NCBI GenBank assembly: GCA_963824935.1
Contig: CAWGRF010000010.1
Span: forward strand, 310,001-374,000
From: JACCZX01 sp963824935
Lineage (GTDB): Bacteria > Pseudomonadota > Gammaproteobacteria > Burkholderiales > Burkholderiaceae_F
Length of the DNA: 64,000 nt
Direction: 5' to 3'
The notes below the pieces were generated by a model, which made no database searches, was not told where the DNA came from, and was given only the letters and a program-made list of their open reading frames with translations. A program made the position numbers and the translations under genes. Positions 43,849 through 53,021 of the stretch are shown here, piece after piece (positions within the stretch are counted from its first letter, which is position 1; every line of letters starts with the position of its first letter).

Positions 43849-45345
43849 ATGTCAAGAAAATTACTGCGGGCAGCGCCATTTGCGCTGGCTGCTATGGCGG
43901 CGCTAAGCGCCGCATCGTTCGTCCAGCCAGCAGCAGCATCGAGCCATCGCGAGGCGCCGTTTATCACCACGGTCCCCAAAGTCGACGGCACCGACTTCTA
44001 CATGTTTCGCTCATACGAGCCCGGCCGCGACGCGTTCGTCACGCTGGTGGCCAACTACATTCCGCTGCAGGATGCGTACGGCGGTCCTAATTACTTCTCG
44101 TTCGATGCCAACGCGTTGTACGAGATTCACATCGACAACAACGGCAACGGGGTCGAAGACATCACGTTCCAGTTTCGCTTCAAGAACAGTCTGGCGGATA
44201 TCACGCTGCCGATCGCGGGCAAGAACGTCTCGATCCCGCTGGTGCAGGCCGGTGCAATCTCGGCTTCCAGCAATGCTGCACTCAATCTGAAAGAGACCTA
44301 CCAGATCGACATCGTGCGCAGCGATCGTCGCGGCGGGCAGCGCCAGGCGGTGACGAGTGCCGGCGGCGCGCGCGATCTGGTCAAGCCGTTCGACTTCATC
44401 GGCACCAAGACCTTCGGCTCGGTCGCCGGCTACGAAGCGTATGCAGCGCAGAGCATTCAAACGATCAACATTCCGGGTTGCGCCACGCCCGGCAAGGTGT
44501 TCGTCGGCCAGCGCAAAGATCCGTTCGTGGTCGCCCTGGGCAAGACGTTCGACCTGCTGAACCTGAATCCGCTGGCGGTAAGCGGCGGTGTCGATGATCT
44601 GGCCGACAAGAACATCAGCAGCATCGTGCTGGAAGTTGCATCCGCATGCCTGACCAGCGGCACCAGCCCGATCATCGGCGGCTGGACCACCGCCAGCCTG
44701 CGCCAGGCGCGGCTGCTCGATGGCACACCGCCGTCAGGGCATTCGGTAGCTGCAAAGGAAGGCGGCGCCTGGGTTCAGGTGTCGCGGCTCGGAATGCCAC
44801 TGGTCAACGAAGTCGTGATCGGGCTGAAGGACAAGGACAAGTTCAACGCCTCGAAGCCGAAGGACGACGGCCAGTTTGCCGACTACGTGACCAACCCGAC
44901 GTTGCCCGCGCTGATCGAGATTCTGTTCTCGTCGGCCGGCGTGCGTGCGCCGACCAAGTTTCCGCGCCAGGATCTGGTGACCGCGTTCCTGACCGGTGTG
45001 CCGGGTTTGAATCAACCCGCGGGTGTGGTGGCGTCCGAGATGCTGCGCCTGAACACGTCGATCGCACCGCTGCCGAAAGGTTCGCAAAACCCGCTCGGCG
45101 TGCTGGCGGGAGACAACGCCGGCTTTCCGAACGGGCGGCGGCCGGGCGACGATGTGGTTGACATCTCGCTGCGCGTTGCGATGGGCGTGCTGTGCACGTT
45201 GAATATGCCGTCGGCTTTTGGGTGCGTGGCCGCCGATGCACCGTCGGGCGGCCTGGCGCTGACGGATAACGGCACTGCGACTTCGGACGCGATGTTCGGC
45301 GCCGCTTTCCCGTATCTGGCGACGCCGCTGCCCGGTGCGCAATAA
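43849..45345 (+). CDS. DUF4331 secreted protein
   Basis: A 498-residue protein with a signal peptide (residues 1-29, ending AAASS) and the DUF4331 start SHREAPFITTVPKVDGTDFY, then MFRSYEPGRDAFVTLVANYI, IHIDNNGNGVEDITFQFRFK and RPGDDVVDISLRVAMGV near the end. The Asp/Asn-rich segments could bind metal. Its function is unknown. AAGGAG precedes ATG 43849. It heads a run of four same-strand genes (this, lipoprotein, TPR protein, HupE/UreJ-like protein). A small dyad CCCGTAACGGG lies 51 bases upstream. The frame is intact. Confidence 0.92.
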   Translation: MSRKLLRAAPFALAAMAALSAASFVQPAAASSHREAPFITTVPKVDGTDFYMFRSYEPGRDAFVTLVANYIPLQDAYGGPNYFSFDANALYEIHIDNNGNGVEDITFQFRFKNSLADITLPIAGKNVSIPLVQAGAISASSNAALNLKETYQIDIVRSDRRGGQRQAVTSAGGARDLVKPFDFIGTKTFGSVAGYEAYAAQSIQTINIPGCATPGKVFVGQRKDPFVVALGKTFDLLNLNPLAVSGGVDDLADKNISSIVLEVASACLTSGTSPIIGGWTTASLRQARLLDGTPPSGHSVAAKEGGAWVQVSRLGMPLVNEVVIGLKDKDKFNASKPKDDGQFADYVTNPTLPALIEILFSSAGVRAPTKFPRQDLVTAFLTGVPGLNQPAGVVASEMLRLNTSIAPLPKGSQNPLGVLAGDNAGFPNGRRPGDDVVDISLRVAMGVLCTLNMPSAFGCVAADAPSGGLALTDNGTATSDAMFGAAFPYLATPLPGAQ

Positions 45346-45355
45346 AGGAGCCGCG

Positions 45356-45661
45356 ATGAAAGACCATTTCCGATTCAAGGCATTAGCCGTGGCGTGCGTT
45401 GTCACGATGCTCGCTGCAGGTTGCGGCGGCTCTTCGTCATACGACGACCCGGTGCCGGCGCCACCCGCTCCGCCGCCATCTGCTCCGCCGCCGGTAGACC
45501 CGATGGCGCAGGAAGATGCGGCGGCGTCGGCCAGCGTTGCCGGCCTCATCGCTTTCATACAGACGGTGCTTGCGTCTTTGACCCAGGAAACCAATGAGCC
45601 ACGCAACATCGGTGGAATCACGCCGCCGGTTACTGATATCGCCGAACCGACGTCGATCTAG
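45356..45661 (+). CDS. Small putative lipoprotein
   Basis: A 101-residue protein with a lipobox: the signal sequence ends VTMLAAGCGGSSS, so Cys would be lipidated. A proline-rich spacer (PVPAPPAPPPSAPPPVDP) is followed by an acidic/alanine stretch (AAASASVAGLIAFIQTVLAS). AAGGAG stands before ATG 45356, and it starts 10 bases after the DUF4331 stop. No family was recognised. It probably tethers or assists the DUF4331 protein. Confidence 0.8.
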   Translation: MKDHFRFKALAVACVVTMLAAGCGGSSSYDDPVPAPPAPPPSAPPPVDPMAQEDAAASASVAGLIAFIQTVLASLTQETNEPRNIGGITPPVTDIAEPTSI

Positions 45662-46839
45662 GCTCGCCGGCGTCAGCTCGACGAAGCGCTCGGCACGGAT
45701 CTGCCGGGCGCTTCTGATTTGGCTGTGTTCGCTGGCAAGCGCTGCGTCGGCCACCGAGCCTGCGCGCGTCCCCTCGCGGGATGAGGTGGTCGAAACGCAA
45801 CTGCTGCCACGAGCGGTCAAGCAGTCTGTGCAACGGTTGGACAGCGTCAAGCTCGATGCGGCCAAGCCGACCGACGAGCCCAAACAGCGCATCGATAGCG
45901 CGCGGCGTTTGATTCAAGCCGGACGCGCGAGCGGCGACCCACGCACGCTCGGATACGCCGAAGCGCAGTTGGCTGGCCTGCCCGACACCGGTCCCACCGG
46001 CATCGAAGTGCTGGTCTTGCGGGCGACCATCGAGCAAAGCCGCCATCGGTTCGATGCGGCGCGCGCGCTGCTCGACCGTGCGATCGAACAAGCGCCCGCG
46101 CATATGCAAGCGCGGCTGACGCGCGCGACGATTGCGCATGTTCGCGGCGACATCGTCGCGGCGCGCGCCGATTGCGAAGCGCTGCGTACAGTCGGCGCCG
46201 ACGGTGGCTGTGATCTGCCGCGCGATCGGCGAATCGTTGAGCGGCAACAATGCTCAGGCCCTGGCCGGGCTCGAAAACGTCACCGACCCCTCGCTGCGAG
46301 GCTGGGCGCTATCGCTGGCCGGCGAGATCCATGAGCAGCAGGGCGCGCCCGACTCAGCCGTGCGTGCATACAACGCGTCGCTCGCGCTCGACGACGATCT
46401 GTACACCACGGTGGCGCTGGTCGATGCATTGATTGCGCAACAGCGCTGGGCGCAAGCCGAAGCGTTGCTGGTGCCGCTGCCGAGTACCGACGCGGTATTG
46501 CTGCGTCGCTGGATCGTCGCACGCAAGCAGCAGCGCGACGCCGCTGCGTTACAGAAGCTATTGGCGGATCGCTTTGCGGCCGCGCAGGTACGCGGCGAGT
46601 TCCTGCATGCACGCGAAGCCGCGCTGTTCGCGCTTGAACTGGGCGACAGCGCCACAGCGCTAAAACTGGCGCGGCAGAACTGGAGCGATCAGCGCGAGCC
46701 CGCCGATCTGCGAATCCTGGCGCTGGCCGCTCGTGCGGCAAGCGATGCGGCCACGCTGGCCGAAGTGCGCGACTGGCTTGCACGCAGCGGTTTGCGCGAT
46801 GTACGGGTCGAGCGCGCATTGAATTCGGTGAAGACCTGA
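45594..46839 (+). CDS. TPR-repeat protein (one frameshift)
   Basis: A secreted or periplasmic helical-repeat protein. The N-terminal part has a hydrophobic export segment (ICRALLIWLCSLASAASA) and TPR-like stretches such as RFDAARALLDRAIEQAPAHM. The frame changes near 46197; the second frame continues VAVICRAIGESLSGNNAQAL, YNASLALDDDLYTTVALVDA and LIAQQRWAQAEALLVPLP, again TPR-like. One indel joins them. The ATG at 45594 overlaps the lipoprotein gene by 68 bases and is doubtful; no better start is visible, so the 5' end is uncertain. Its TGA overlaps the ATG of the next gene (TGATG). Confidence 0.72.
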
Positions 46840-47980
46840 TGCCGTCACGCGCACTCAAGGCGCTAGGCGCCGTGTCGTCGTCGCACTGTCATCGCTGGGC
46901 TTTGACGCGTACGCGCACTCAACCAGCACGGCTTATCTTGAAGTCGATGCGAGCGCTCCCAGCGCACCTACCTTGCAGTGGCGAATCGCACTGCGCGATC
47001 TCGATGCCCTGCTTGACATCGACACCAACGGCGATGGCCAGCTCATCTGGGGCGAAGTCGCCGATCGCGCGGCCGATGTCACCGCGTTGGCAGCGTCAAG
47101 AATCTCGATACGAAGCGGCGCGACGGCTTGCACATTGCGCTTCGACTCGCCGCGCTACGTTCGCCTGGCCGATGCCGGATATGCGCATGTCGAGGGCACC
47201 GCTGACTGCGGCGCCGGCGGTGCGCTGGCGCTCGACTATCGGCTGTTCGAAGGTGTCGATCCATCGCACCGCGTGCTCGTCAGCGTGCGCGGCACGACCC
47301 AGCCGCACATTGCTGCGCCTGGCGCCACAGTGACTTTGCCAGGCGCCGAATCCGTCACGGATGCACCGAGCGGCTTCAGCGGATTCTTGTGGAGCGGCAT
47401 CGAGCACATCGCGGGCGGATTCGATCATGTGCTGTTCCTGCTCACACTGTTGCTGCCCGCAGTCCTGCAACGACGCGCAGGCCGATGGGTCGCGCGCGAG
47501 GACGTGCGGGGCGCGCTGGTAACGGTGATTTGGATCGCGACCGCATTCACGATTGCGCACTCGATAACGCTGGCGCTCGCCACGTTCGGCGTAATTCGGA
47601 TATCGGCGCGCGTCATCGAGCCGCTCATTGCGCTGACGATCGTCGCGGCCGCGCTGAACAATGTCTGGCCGGTCGTTACGCGACGTCTAGCGGCAGTCGC
47701 CTTTGCATTCGGTCTGATTCACGGCTTCGGTTTTGCCGAAGTGCTCGCACCGTTGTCGCTTCCGCGTGATGAGCTGGCGCTGGCGTTGCTCGGTTTCAAT
47801 CTCGGCGTCGAAGTCGGGCAGATCGCGATCGTGGGCGCGGCATTCCTCGTGCTGGCGACATTGCGCCGTTGGCCGGGCTATCCGCGCCGGGTTCTAGGCC
47901 TCGGCTCGGCGGTGATTGTCATTGTTGCCGGGCTCTGGTTCATCGAGCGCGTTTTCGACGTATCGATAGTCGGCGTTTAG
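46839..47980 (+). CDS. HupE/UreJ-like membrane protein (one frameshift near the start)
   Basis: After the ATG, which overlaps the TPR stop, the frame MPSRALKALGAV shifts near 46873 into VVALSSLGFDAYAHSTSTAY and continues LEVDASAPSAPTLQWRIALR. The N-terminal periplasmic region has DIDTNGDGQLIWGEV, an EF-hand-like Asp cluster. From about residue 180 the protein is a multi-helix membrane domain typical of HupE/UreJ metal transporters: GIEHIAGGFDHVLFLLTLLL, WIATAFTIAHSITLALATFG, ALNNVWPV, HGFGFAEVLAPLSLP and FNLGVEVGQIAIV, with conserved His residues. The corrected protein has about 380 residues. Together with DUF4331 it may handle a metal or redox-active surface ligand. It converges with the peptidase gene, sharing four bases. 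Confidence 0.83.
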
Positions 47981-50031
47981 GCGGGCTGCACTTCATCGAT
48001 CAACCCGCGCTTGGCAAGCAGCGGCTCGACCACCGGATCGCGCCCGCGAAACGCGCGATACGCTGCGCGCGGCTCGATCGAGTTGCCGGCCGAATAAACG
48101 TACTTCAGCAGGCGCGCGGCGACGGCAGGATCGAACGGATTTCCCGCTTCGACAAACGCGTCATAGCCGTCGGCGTCGAGCACTTCGGCCCACATGTACA
48201 CGTAGTAGCCGGCGGCGTAACTCGAACTCGAAAACAGATGCGAGAAGTGCGGCAGTCGATGGCGTAGCACCATCTCACGCGGCATGCCCAAGCGCGCGAG
48301 CTCACTCTGCTCAAAACTGCTGATGTCGACTCCATCGGGGTCCGCTCGCGCGTGCAGCGCCATGTCGAGCAACGCGCACGCGGTGTATTCGACGGTTTCG
48401 AATCCCTGGTTGAAGCGCCGTGCGCGCTGCAGCCGATCGATCAGCTCGTCGGGGATCGGCTCGCCCGTTTCGACATGCAGCGCGTGCTTCTTGAGCACCT
48501 GCGGTTCGAGCGCCCAGTGCTCGAACAACTGCGACGGCAGCTCGACGAAGTCGCGCAACACACGCGTGCCAGACAATCGTTCGTACGTCACCTGCGACAG
48601 CAGGCCGTGCAGGCCGTGGCCGAACTCGTGAAACAGTGTTCGCACGTCATCGAGCGAGAGCAGGGTTGGTGCACCCTTGGCGAAGTTGTTGTTGTTGACG
48701 ACGATCGGCAGCACGTCGCCGTCGATGCGCGACTGCGAGCGATAGTGGCTCATCCACGCGCCACCGCGCTTGGTGGGCCGCGCAAAGTTGTCGTGCAGAA
48801 AAACGCCGATCGGGTACTCACCGCGCCGCACTTCGTAGGCGCGCACATCGGGGTGGTACGCGGTGATATCGGGCCGTTTGACGAACTCGATGCCGAATAG
48901 TCGATGCGCGCAGTCGAACGCTGCCTCGACCATGCGGTCGAGCGAGAAGTACGGCTTAATCATCGCATCATCGACGTGATAGCGCGCCTGGCGCACCAGC
49001 TCGGCGTAGTAACGCCAGTCCCACGGCGCAATGTCGGTCGACTCACCGCGTGAGGCCGCGATCGCACGCAACGCTTTGCCCTCCTCGACCGCTTTCGCCT
49101 TCGCGGGCTCCCACACTCTTTCGAGCAAATCGGCAACCGCGGCCGGCTTGCCTGCCATGCGGTCGACCAACGCATAGTCCGCAAAGCTCGCATAGCCGTT
49201 TAGCCGCGCCTGCTCGGCACGCAGCTTCAGGATCTCGCGCGCAATCGGTCGGTTGTCATGCGCGCCGTCGTTCTCGCCGCGCCTGGTCCACGCCTTGAAC
49301 GCCTGTTCGCGCAGATCGCGCCGTTCGGAATGCGTCAAGAATGGAACGACCAGCGAGCGGCTTAGCGTAATCGCCCACGCCTCCGGTTTGCCCCGTTGCT
49401 CCGCTGCAGATTTCGCTGCCGCGCGCACCGCTTGCGGCAAGCCTTTCAGATCGTCTTCGTTATGCAGCCATAAACACCACGCGGCTTCGTCGGCCAAGAC
49501 GTTTTGCGAGAAGCTGGTTTGCAGCTGCGCGAGCCGCTCGACAATCTCGCTCAATCTTGTCTTGGCCTCCGACGATAGCCGCGCGCCGGCCAGCACGGAA
49601 TCCAGATGTACGCGGTCGAGCAGACGAATCTGCTCCGGGCTCAAGGACAGCGCAGCGCGCTTCGCATGCAGCTCGTCAATCCGGCCGAAGAGCTTCGCAT
49701 CGAGAAGAGTCGCATTGTCATGCGCGGCGAGCTTCGGCGCCACGTCGCGTTCGACTGCCTGCAGCTCCGGCGATGTATTCGACGCGGTCAGGTTGAAAAA
49801 CAACTGCGCGGTACGTGCCAGCAAGCGACCGCTGCGATCGAGCGCAGCAATCGTGTTCTCGAATGTCGGCGCCTCGGACGCATTCGCAATGCGATCGATC
49901 TCGGTTCGATGCGCGGCCATCGCTTGCTCGAAGGCAGGTCCGAAGTGCTCGGCCCGCACGAGCGTAAACGGTGGCACTCCGAACGGTTCGTCCCAAGGTT
50001 GTAACAGTGGATTGGCGTGATCGTTGGTCAT
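47977..50031 (-). CDS. prlC: M3-family oligopeptidase (oligopeptidase A type)
   Basis: A 684-residue zinc metallopeptidase of the thimet family. The zinc motif is TLFHEFGHGLHGLLSQV near residue 463, with the third ligand Glu about 25 residues later in FVELPSQLFEHWALEP. Other landmarks are LQPWDEPFGVPPFTLVRAEH at the start and SHLFSSSSYAAGYYVYMWAE near the end. The enzyme is cytoplasmic and breaks down short peptides, including cleaved signal peptides. Its stop overlaps the HupE-like stop by four bases. The frame is intact. Gene symbol by family resemblance. Confidence 0.92.
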   Translation of the reverse strand: MTNDHANPLLQPWDEPFGVPPFTLVRAEHFGPAFEQAMAAHRTEIDRIANASEAPTFENTIAALDRSGRLLARTAQLFFNLTASNTSPELQAVERDVAPKLAAHDNATLLDAKLFGRIDELHAKRAALSLSPEQIRLLDRVHLDSVLAGARLSSEAKTRLSEIVERLAQLQTSFSQNVLADEAAWCLWLHNEDDLKGLPQAVRAAAKSAAEQRGKPEAWAITLSRSLVVPFLTHSERRDLREQAFKAWTRRGENDGAHDNRPIAREILKLRAEQARLNGYASFADYALVDRMAGKPAAVADLLERVWEPAKAKAVEEGKALRAIAASRGESTDIAPWDWRYYAELVRQARYHVDDAMIKPYFSLDRMVEAAFDCAHRLFGIEFVKRPDITAYHPDVRAYEVRRGEYPIGVFLHDNFARPTKRGGAWMSHYRSQSRIDGDVLPIVVNNNNFAKGAPTLLSLDDVRTLFHEFGHGLHGLLSQVTYERLSGTRVLRDFVELPSQLFEHWALEPQVLKKHALHVETGEPIPDELIDRLQRARRFNQGFETVEYTACALLDMALHARADPDGVDISSFEQSELARLGMPREMVLRHRLPHFSHLFSSSSYAAGYYVYMWAEVLDADGYDAFVEAGNPFDPAVAARLLKYVYSAGNSIEPRAAYRAFRGRDPVVEPLLAKRGLIDEVQPA

Positions 50032-50229
50032 GGACGTTCAATTACTACGGAACCCGTAACGATACCGAATCGCGCTCTCGCCCACGAGCCGCCCGCGTCT
50101 TTCGGCATCGTCGGTGCCGACCTGAGTACTCGCGCCGCGATGTGTCAGCAGATGTTTTTCCGCGGCGAACCCCTGCAGGCGGAGCAGGTATGCTCAATGC
50201 TCCGCCTAACTCTCGACCGGAGTTCGCCG

Positions 50230-50665
50230 ATGAGCACGCCACTTCCTCCCTCGCCTGCTGTCGCTGCACCGTCCGAGTCGCTCGTAACGATCACGCACGT
50301 CGTCTACGCGTTGCACACGCTCGGCTTGGTGGTCGGCGCGTTCGGCACCGCGTCGGTGATCGGCATGTTCCTGTTCGGTTGGCCGTCGATCATTGCGGTG
50401 ATCATCAACTACGTGAAGCGCAGCGACGTGCGCGGCACGTATCTCGATTCACACTTCTCGTGGCAGATCCGAACGTTCTGGTGGGCGATGCTGTTCGCAG
50501 TGACTATCGGGGTGGTCGGATTGGTACTGTTGCCGCTATTGGGCTTCGGACTTGTCAGTTTGGTGGATCGGCTTCTTCGCGCTCGGCATTTGGGCGATCT
50601 ATCGCATCGCACGCGGTTGGCTGGCATTGAAAGATGGACGGCCGATGCCGGCTGCTGCCGCCTGA
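50230..50665 (+). CDS. Small inner-membrane protein, DUF4870-like (one frameshift)
   Basis: About 140 residues with three membrane segments: LVTITHVVYALHTLGLVVGA, VIGMFLFGWPSIIAVIINYV and FWWAMLFAVTIGVVGLVLLP. Near 50550 the frame shifts; the continuation WWIGFFALGIWAIYRIARGW and LALKDGRPMPAAAA ends at a TGA at 50663-50665, typical of small DUF4870-type proteins. The literal frame to 51063 reads antisense sequence and is not real. The function is unknown. It converges with an M13 peptidase remnant. Confidence 0.75.
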
Positions 50666-51000
50666 TCACCAGATCGAAATCTGCTCGCCAGGAGCGCGCA
50701 TCATCGGCGCTCCACCAGTCGGCCAGGTTGCCGACCTCGGCGGCCACGATCGTCGAAGTGATGCGTCATCTCGTGGCCGATCACGTGACGCCGATGCCGC
50801 CGAAATTGACTGCATCATCTGCACCGGCGTTGAAGAACGGGGCTGCAGAATCGCGGCCGGAAACACATCTCGTTCGGGCCGCACGCGAATGCGTTGACCA
50901 GTTGCGCGGAAGTGAACCAGCGCGCGCGATCGACCGGTTTGCCGAGATCGGCCAGACACCGCTCGAACTCCCACACATTCGCGCGTCGAGACCGCGGACA
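50666..51000 (-). pseudogene. Remnant of an M13-family zinc metallopeptidase (neprilysin type)
   Basis: On the minus strand, pieces in different frames join as NEMCF, FPAAILQP, FFNAGADDAVNFGGIGVT, VIGHEMTHHFDDRG and GNLADWWSADDARSWRADFD. This order, with the zinc motif HEMTH and the GGIG segment just before it, is the catalytic core of M13 peptidases. About 110 residues remain out of a usual 650 or more, with at least four indels. The 5' end stops where the sugar-transport block with its hairpin begins, and the 3' end meets the DUF4870-like gene. It cannot make a working enzyme. Confidence 0.75.
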
Positions 51001-51013
51001 CGACGGTGGTGGT

Positions 51014-51039
51014 CCACCCGAAGGCGAGGCTTCGGGTGG
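51014..51039 (-). terminator. Hairpin after the sugar ABC operon
   Basis: CCACCCGAAG and CTTCGGGTGG form a perfect 10-bp stem with a 6-base loop, 32 bases beyond the stop of the binding-protein gene (51071). No T-run follows on the minus strand, so termination efficiency is uncertain. Confidence 0.6.
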
Positions 51040-51070
51040 ACGCGCTGGGCAACTTCGAGCTGAGCTTCGG

Positions 51071-52012
51071 CTAGAACTGCGCCTTCGGGTTGTACACCTG
51101 CTTGGCGTTGTCCTTGGTGACGACGACCACCGGGGGCGAGGAGTCCTTCTGCGCGGGCTTCTTGCCGGCGAGCAGGTCCATCATCGTCTGGAACCCCTGC
51201 TTGGCGATCGCGTCTGCCGAGTTCACGCCGGTGGCGACGAAGTTGGAGTCCTTCATGATCTGCTCGATCGCGGCCTTCTGGCCGTCGAAGCCGAAGATCA
51301 GGATCTCCTTGGAGCGGCCGGCGTCGGCGATCGCTTTCTGCGCGCCCAGGCACATCACGTCGCCCTCGCAGAACACGGCGTTGATGTCCTTGTGCTTGGC
51401 GAGCATGTCCTCCATCACGCGGATGCCGCCGTCCTCGGTCCACTTGCCGAACTCCGGCGCCAAGGTCACCTTGATCGCCGTGCCCTTCACCTTCGACAGC
51501 ACGCCATCCCGGCGCGCGTTGCCGGTGCTGTTGTCCTCCGGCCCGCCGCGCATCATCAGCAGGTTGCCCTTGCCGCCCATGCGCTTGACGATGACGTCGC
51601 CGACGCCCGCGGCGGTGTTGAAGTTGTCCACGCCGATCCAGGCGTCGTACTCGCCGCCCTTCAGCCTGCGGTTGACCAGGACCAGGGGCTTGCCGGCCTT
51701 CTGGATCGCGGCCATGCCGCCGGGCAGCGCCTCCAACGGGCTGATGTTCATGATCAGGCCGTCCACACCCTTGGCGAGCAGGTCCTCGATGTCGGCGTTG
51801 ACCTTGGCCACGTCGCCGTTGCCGTCGGCGACAAAGGTCTTCACACCGCGGGCGGCGCCCTCCGCCTCCAGCGCGCGCACCATGGCGATGAAGTAGGGCG
51901 CCTTCATCTGCAGCGTGACAATGCCGATCCGGGTTTCCTTCTGCCCGAAGGCGGGTCCGGCGAATGCCAGGAAGCCGGATAGACAGATGGCGAGTGCGGT
52001 CAAGCGTTTCAT
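51071..52012 (-). CDS. Sugar ABC transporter substrate-binding protein (ribose/RbsB type)
   Basis: A 313-residue periplasmic binding protein. The signal peptide ends FAGPAFGQ. The fold shows KETRIGIVTLQMKAPYFIAM, VRALEAEGAARGVKTFVADG, LAKGVDGLIMNISPLEALPG, VLVNRRLKGGEYDAWIGVDN and FNTAAGVGDVIVKRMGGKGN, as in RbsB/LsrB-type proteins. CEGDVMCLGAQKAIADAGRS and VVVVTKDNAKQVYNPKAQF close the protein. It delivers a sugar to the permease at 52044-53021, 31 bases upstream. The specific sugar is unknown. The hairpin at 51014-51039 follows. Confidence 0.92.
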   Translation of the reverse strand: MKRLTALAICLSGFLAFAGPAFGQKETRIGIVTLQMKAPYFIAMVRALEAEGAARGVKTFVADGNGDVAKVNADIEDLLAKGVDGLIMNISPLEALPGGMAAIQKAGKPLVLVNRRLKGGEYDAWIGVDNFNTAAGVGDVIVKRMGGKGNLLMMRGGPEDNSTGNARRDGVLSKVKGTAIKVTLAPEFGKWTEDGGIRVMEDMLAKHKDINAVFCEGDVMCLGAQKAIADAGRSKEILIFGFDGQKAAIEQIMKDSNFVATGVNSADAIAKQGFQTMMDLLAGKKPAQKDSSPPVVVVTKDNAKQVYNPKAQF

Positions 52013-52043
52013 TGCGGGTCCTCCTTCTGTTGAGAGATGAGTT

Positions 52044-53021
52044 TCACCTTGTCCTCCTTTTCGCGACGAGCAGCACCGCGAGAATGATGACGCTGCCCTT
52101 CACGATGTCCTGGTAGAAGCTCTTCACCCCGACCAGGTTGAGCAGGTTGTTGATCAGCCCGAGCGTGAACACGCCGAAAAGCGTGCCGAAAACCCCGCCC
52201 GTGCCGCCGCCTAGCGCGGCGCCGCCGATCACGCAGGCAGCGATGGCGTCGAGCTCGTAGGCGATGCCGAGGCTTGGCTGGGCGATGCCCAGGCGCGACA
52301 CCAGGATGGCGCCCGACAGGGCGGAGAACGCGCCCGAGAGCACATACGCCAGCACGATGGTGCCGCCGACGTTGATGCCGGCGAGGCGCACCGCCTCCTC
52401 GTTGCCGCCGACCGCCACTGTGGCCCTGCCGACCGGCGTGCGATTGAGGTAGAACCAGATCAGCGCGTAGCAGGCGAGCATGATGATCATGCTCATCGGC
52501 ATCGGCCCGACCAGGGTCGCGCCCAGCTCGCGAAAGCCCGCGTGCGACGGCGAGATCGGGATCTCCGTATAGAGGTAGACGCAGCCCCGCACGATGCCCA
52601 TGGTGGCGAGAGTGACGATGAAGGGCTGCAGCTTGAAGCGCGCGATGATCACGCCGTTCGCCATCCCGGCGAGCGCGCCGCAACCGATGGCGATGCAGAG
52701 CGCGGGGCCGATGCCGAGCTGGTCGGTCATCCCGGCGAATAGCACCCCGCCCAGCGCCACCAGCGCGCCGACGCTGAGGTCGATGCCGCCGGTCATGATC
52801 ACGAGCAGCATCCCCAGGCTGATGAGGCCGTTGGCCACGACCTGGCGCAGCAGGTTGATGACGTTGCGCTCGGTGAAGAAGGCTTCGGCGAACCAAGTCG
52901 CGGCGAGCAGGATGGCGGCGACGCACACGATCAAGCTGACGTCCACCAGCCTGAGGCGCGGCTCGCCGCCGGCGAACCACCACCGCCCCACGCGCGCGCC
53001 GAGGCCCTGCTCAGTTTGCAT
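52044..53021 (-). CDS. Sugar ABC transporter permease (RbsC type)
   Basis: A 325-residue inner-membrane permease of the BPD_transp_2 family. Repeated hydrophobic helices and the segments ANGLISLGMLLVIMTGGIDL, SVGALVALGGVLFAGMTDQL, LNRTPVGRATVAVGGNEEAV and IAACVIGGAALGGGTGGVFG are characteristic. It forms the channel for the substrate bound by the RbsB-type protein, driven by the double-domain ATPase upstream. Its ATG lies inside the last codons of the ATPase gene (11-base overlap), so translation is coupled. The frame is intact. Confidence 0.92.
   Translation of the reverse strand: MQTEQGLGARVGRWWFAGGEPRLRLVDVSLIVCVAAILLAATWFAEAFFTERNVINLLRQVVANGLISLGMLLVIMTGGIDLSVGALVALGGVLFAGMTDQLGIGPALCIAIGCGALAGMANGVIIARFKLQPFIVTLATMGIVRGCVYLYTEIPISPSHAGFRELGATLVGPMPMSMIIMLACYALIWFYLNRTPVGRATVAVGGNEEAVRLAGINVGGTIVLAYVLSGAFSALSGAILVSRLGIAQPSLGIAYELDAIAACVIGGAALGGGTGGVFGTLFGVFTLGLINNLLNLVGVKSFYQDIVKGSVIILAVLLVAKRRTR

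Noticed and set aside
50666..51063. C-terminal extension of the DUF4870-like frame
   Set aside because: The normal end is reached in another frame at 50665; the extension covers the complement of the M13 remnant.
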